Shown one piece after another: positions 63,961 to 64,000 of a DNA stretch of 64,000 bases (within the stretch, counting starts at the first letter, position 1; each line of letters starts with the position of its first letter). The position numbers and the translations under genes are program-made. The notes beneath the pieces were generated by a model. It saw only the letters and a list, made by a program, of their open reading frames with translations. It ran no database searches and was not told the DNA's origin. The DNA comes from Paenibacillus sp. J2TS4 (lineage in GTDB: Bacteria > Bacillota > Bacilli > Paenibacillales > NBRC-103111): assembly GCF_018403245.1 (NCBI RefSeq), contig NZ_BOSH01000005.1, forward strand, positions 343,330-407,329, written 5' to 3'.

Positions 63961-64000
63961 CTCACATTGATCATTTACAATCGATGGTTTTTTTTTCAGT

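Noticed and set aside
1..64000. CRISPR arrays or an integron attC series as the source of the repeats.
   Set aside because: Repeats are widely and irregularly spaced, encode an rlmD-like tail, and no cas or tyrosine integron integrase gene is present.

Overview
The window looks like a chromosomal segment of a Paenibacillus-type member of the Bacillota. Ribosome-binding sites are strong, TTG and GTG starts are frequent, two carbohydrate ABC (CUT1) loci are present (one beside a membrane-anchored AraC regulator), and the right end carries a Bacillus-like housekeeping group: yerB, yqfQ-like, yerC, dagK and rlmD. No CRISPR array, rRNA or intact tRNA was seen.

Layout. 1-3000: a partial AraC regulator and a TetR/MFS efflux pair. 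3200-16.7 kb: LysR with a MetX-like hydrolase, a decayed AbrB/glycosyltransferase remnant, a MerR/hydrolase pair, a sugar kinase/ABC importer/AraC locus, and TetR with DUF4267. 16.9-26.3 kb: short accessory blocks: an ECF41 sigma factor with an FAD oxidoreductase, a carboxymuconolactone decarboxylase, a RelE/Phd toxin-antitoxin pair, a methyltransferase, a resolvase and phage or recombinase relics. 26.3-36.8 kb: defence cargo: a zeta-type toxin with a small partner, a Wadjet jetABCD system whose jetB has an in-frame stop, a DUF4145 protein and a GIY-YIG remnant. 36.8-41.3 kb: decayed genes, two tRNA-Ala relics and ICE fragments. 41.4-57.4 kb: a Tat-exported phage-spike-like protein with its own TatA and a PP2C-like protein, a second CUT1 ABC importer, an IS4-disrupted regulator, small enzymes, broken ParA/ParB and two aminoglycoside-phosphotransferase-like kinases. 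57.5-63.5 kb: core genes. The right edge carries the 3' end of a group II intron.

The main observation is that the accessory block is partitioned by repeated copies of the 3' end of rlmD. The intact rlmD (57698-59473, minus) ends in a peptide containing HVEC followed by GIQRIDT. At least seven clear copies of an rlmD-like tail (and two weaker ones) lie at about 3.0, 16.9, 19.6, 21.5, 22.8, 26.3, 36.7, 38.6 and 41.3 kb, all on the same strand as rlmD. The 3' end of rlmD/rumA is a known target of large serine recombinases. A decayed large serine recombinase ends 9 bases before the copy at 26.3 kb. I infer that successive serine-recombinase elements entered the rlmD 3' end, each restoring the gene tail and leaving the previous tail behind as a scar, which built a roughly 55 kb array of cassettes.
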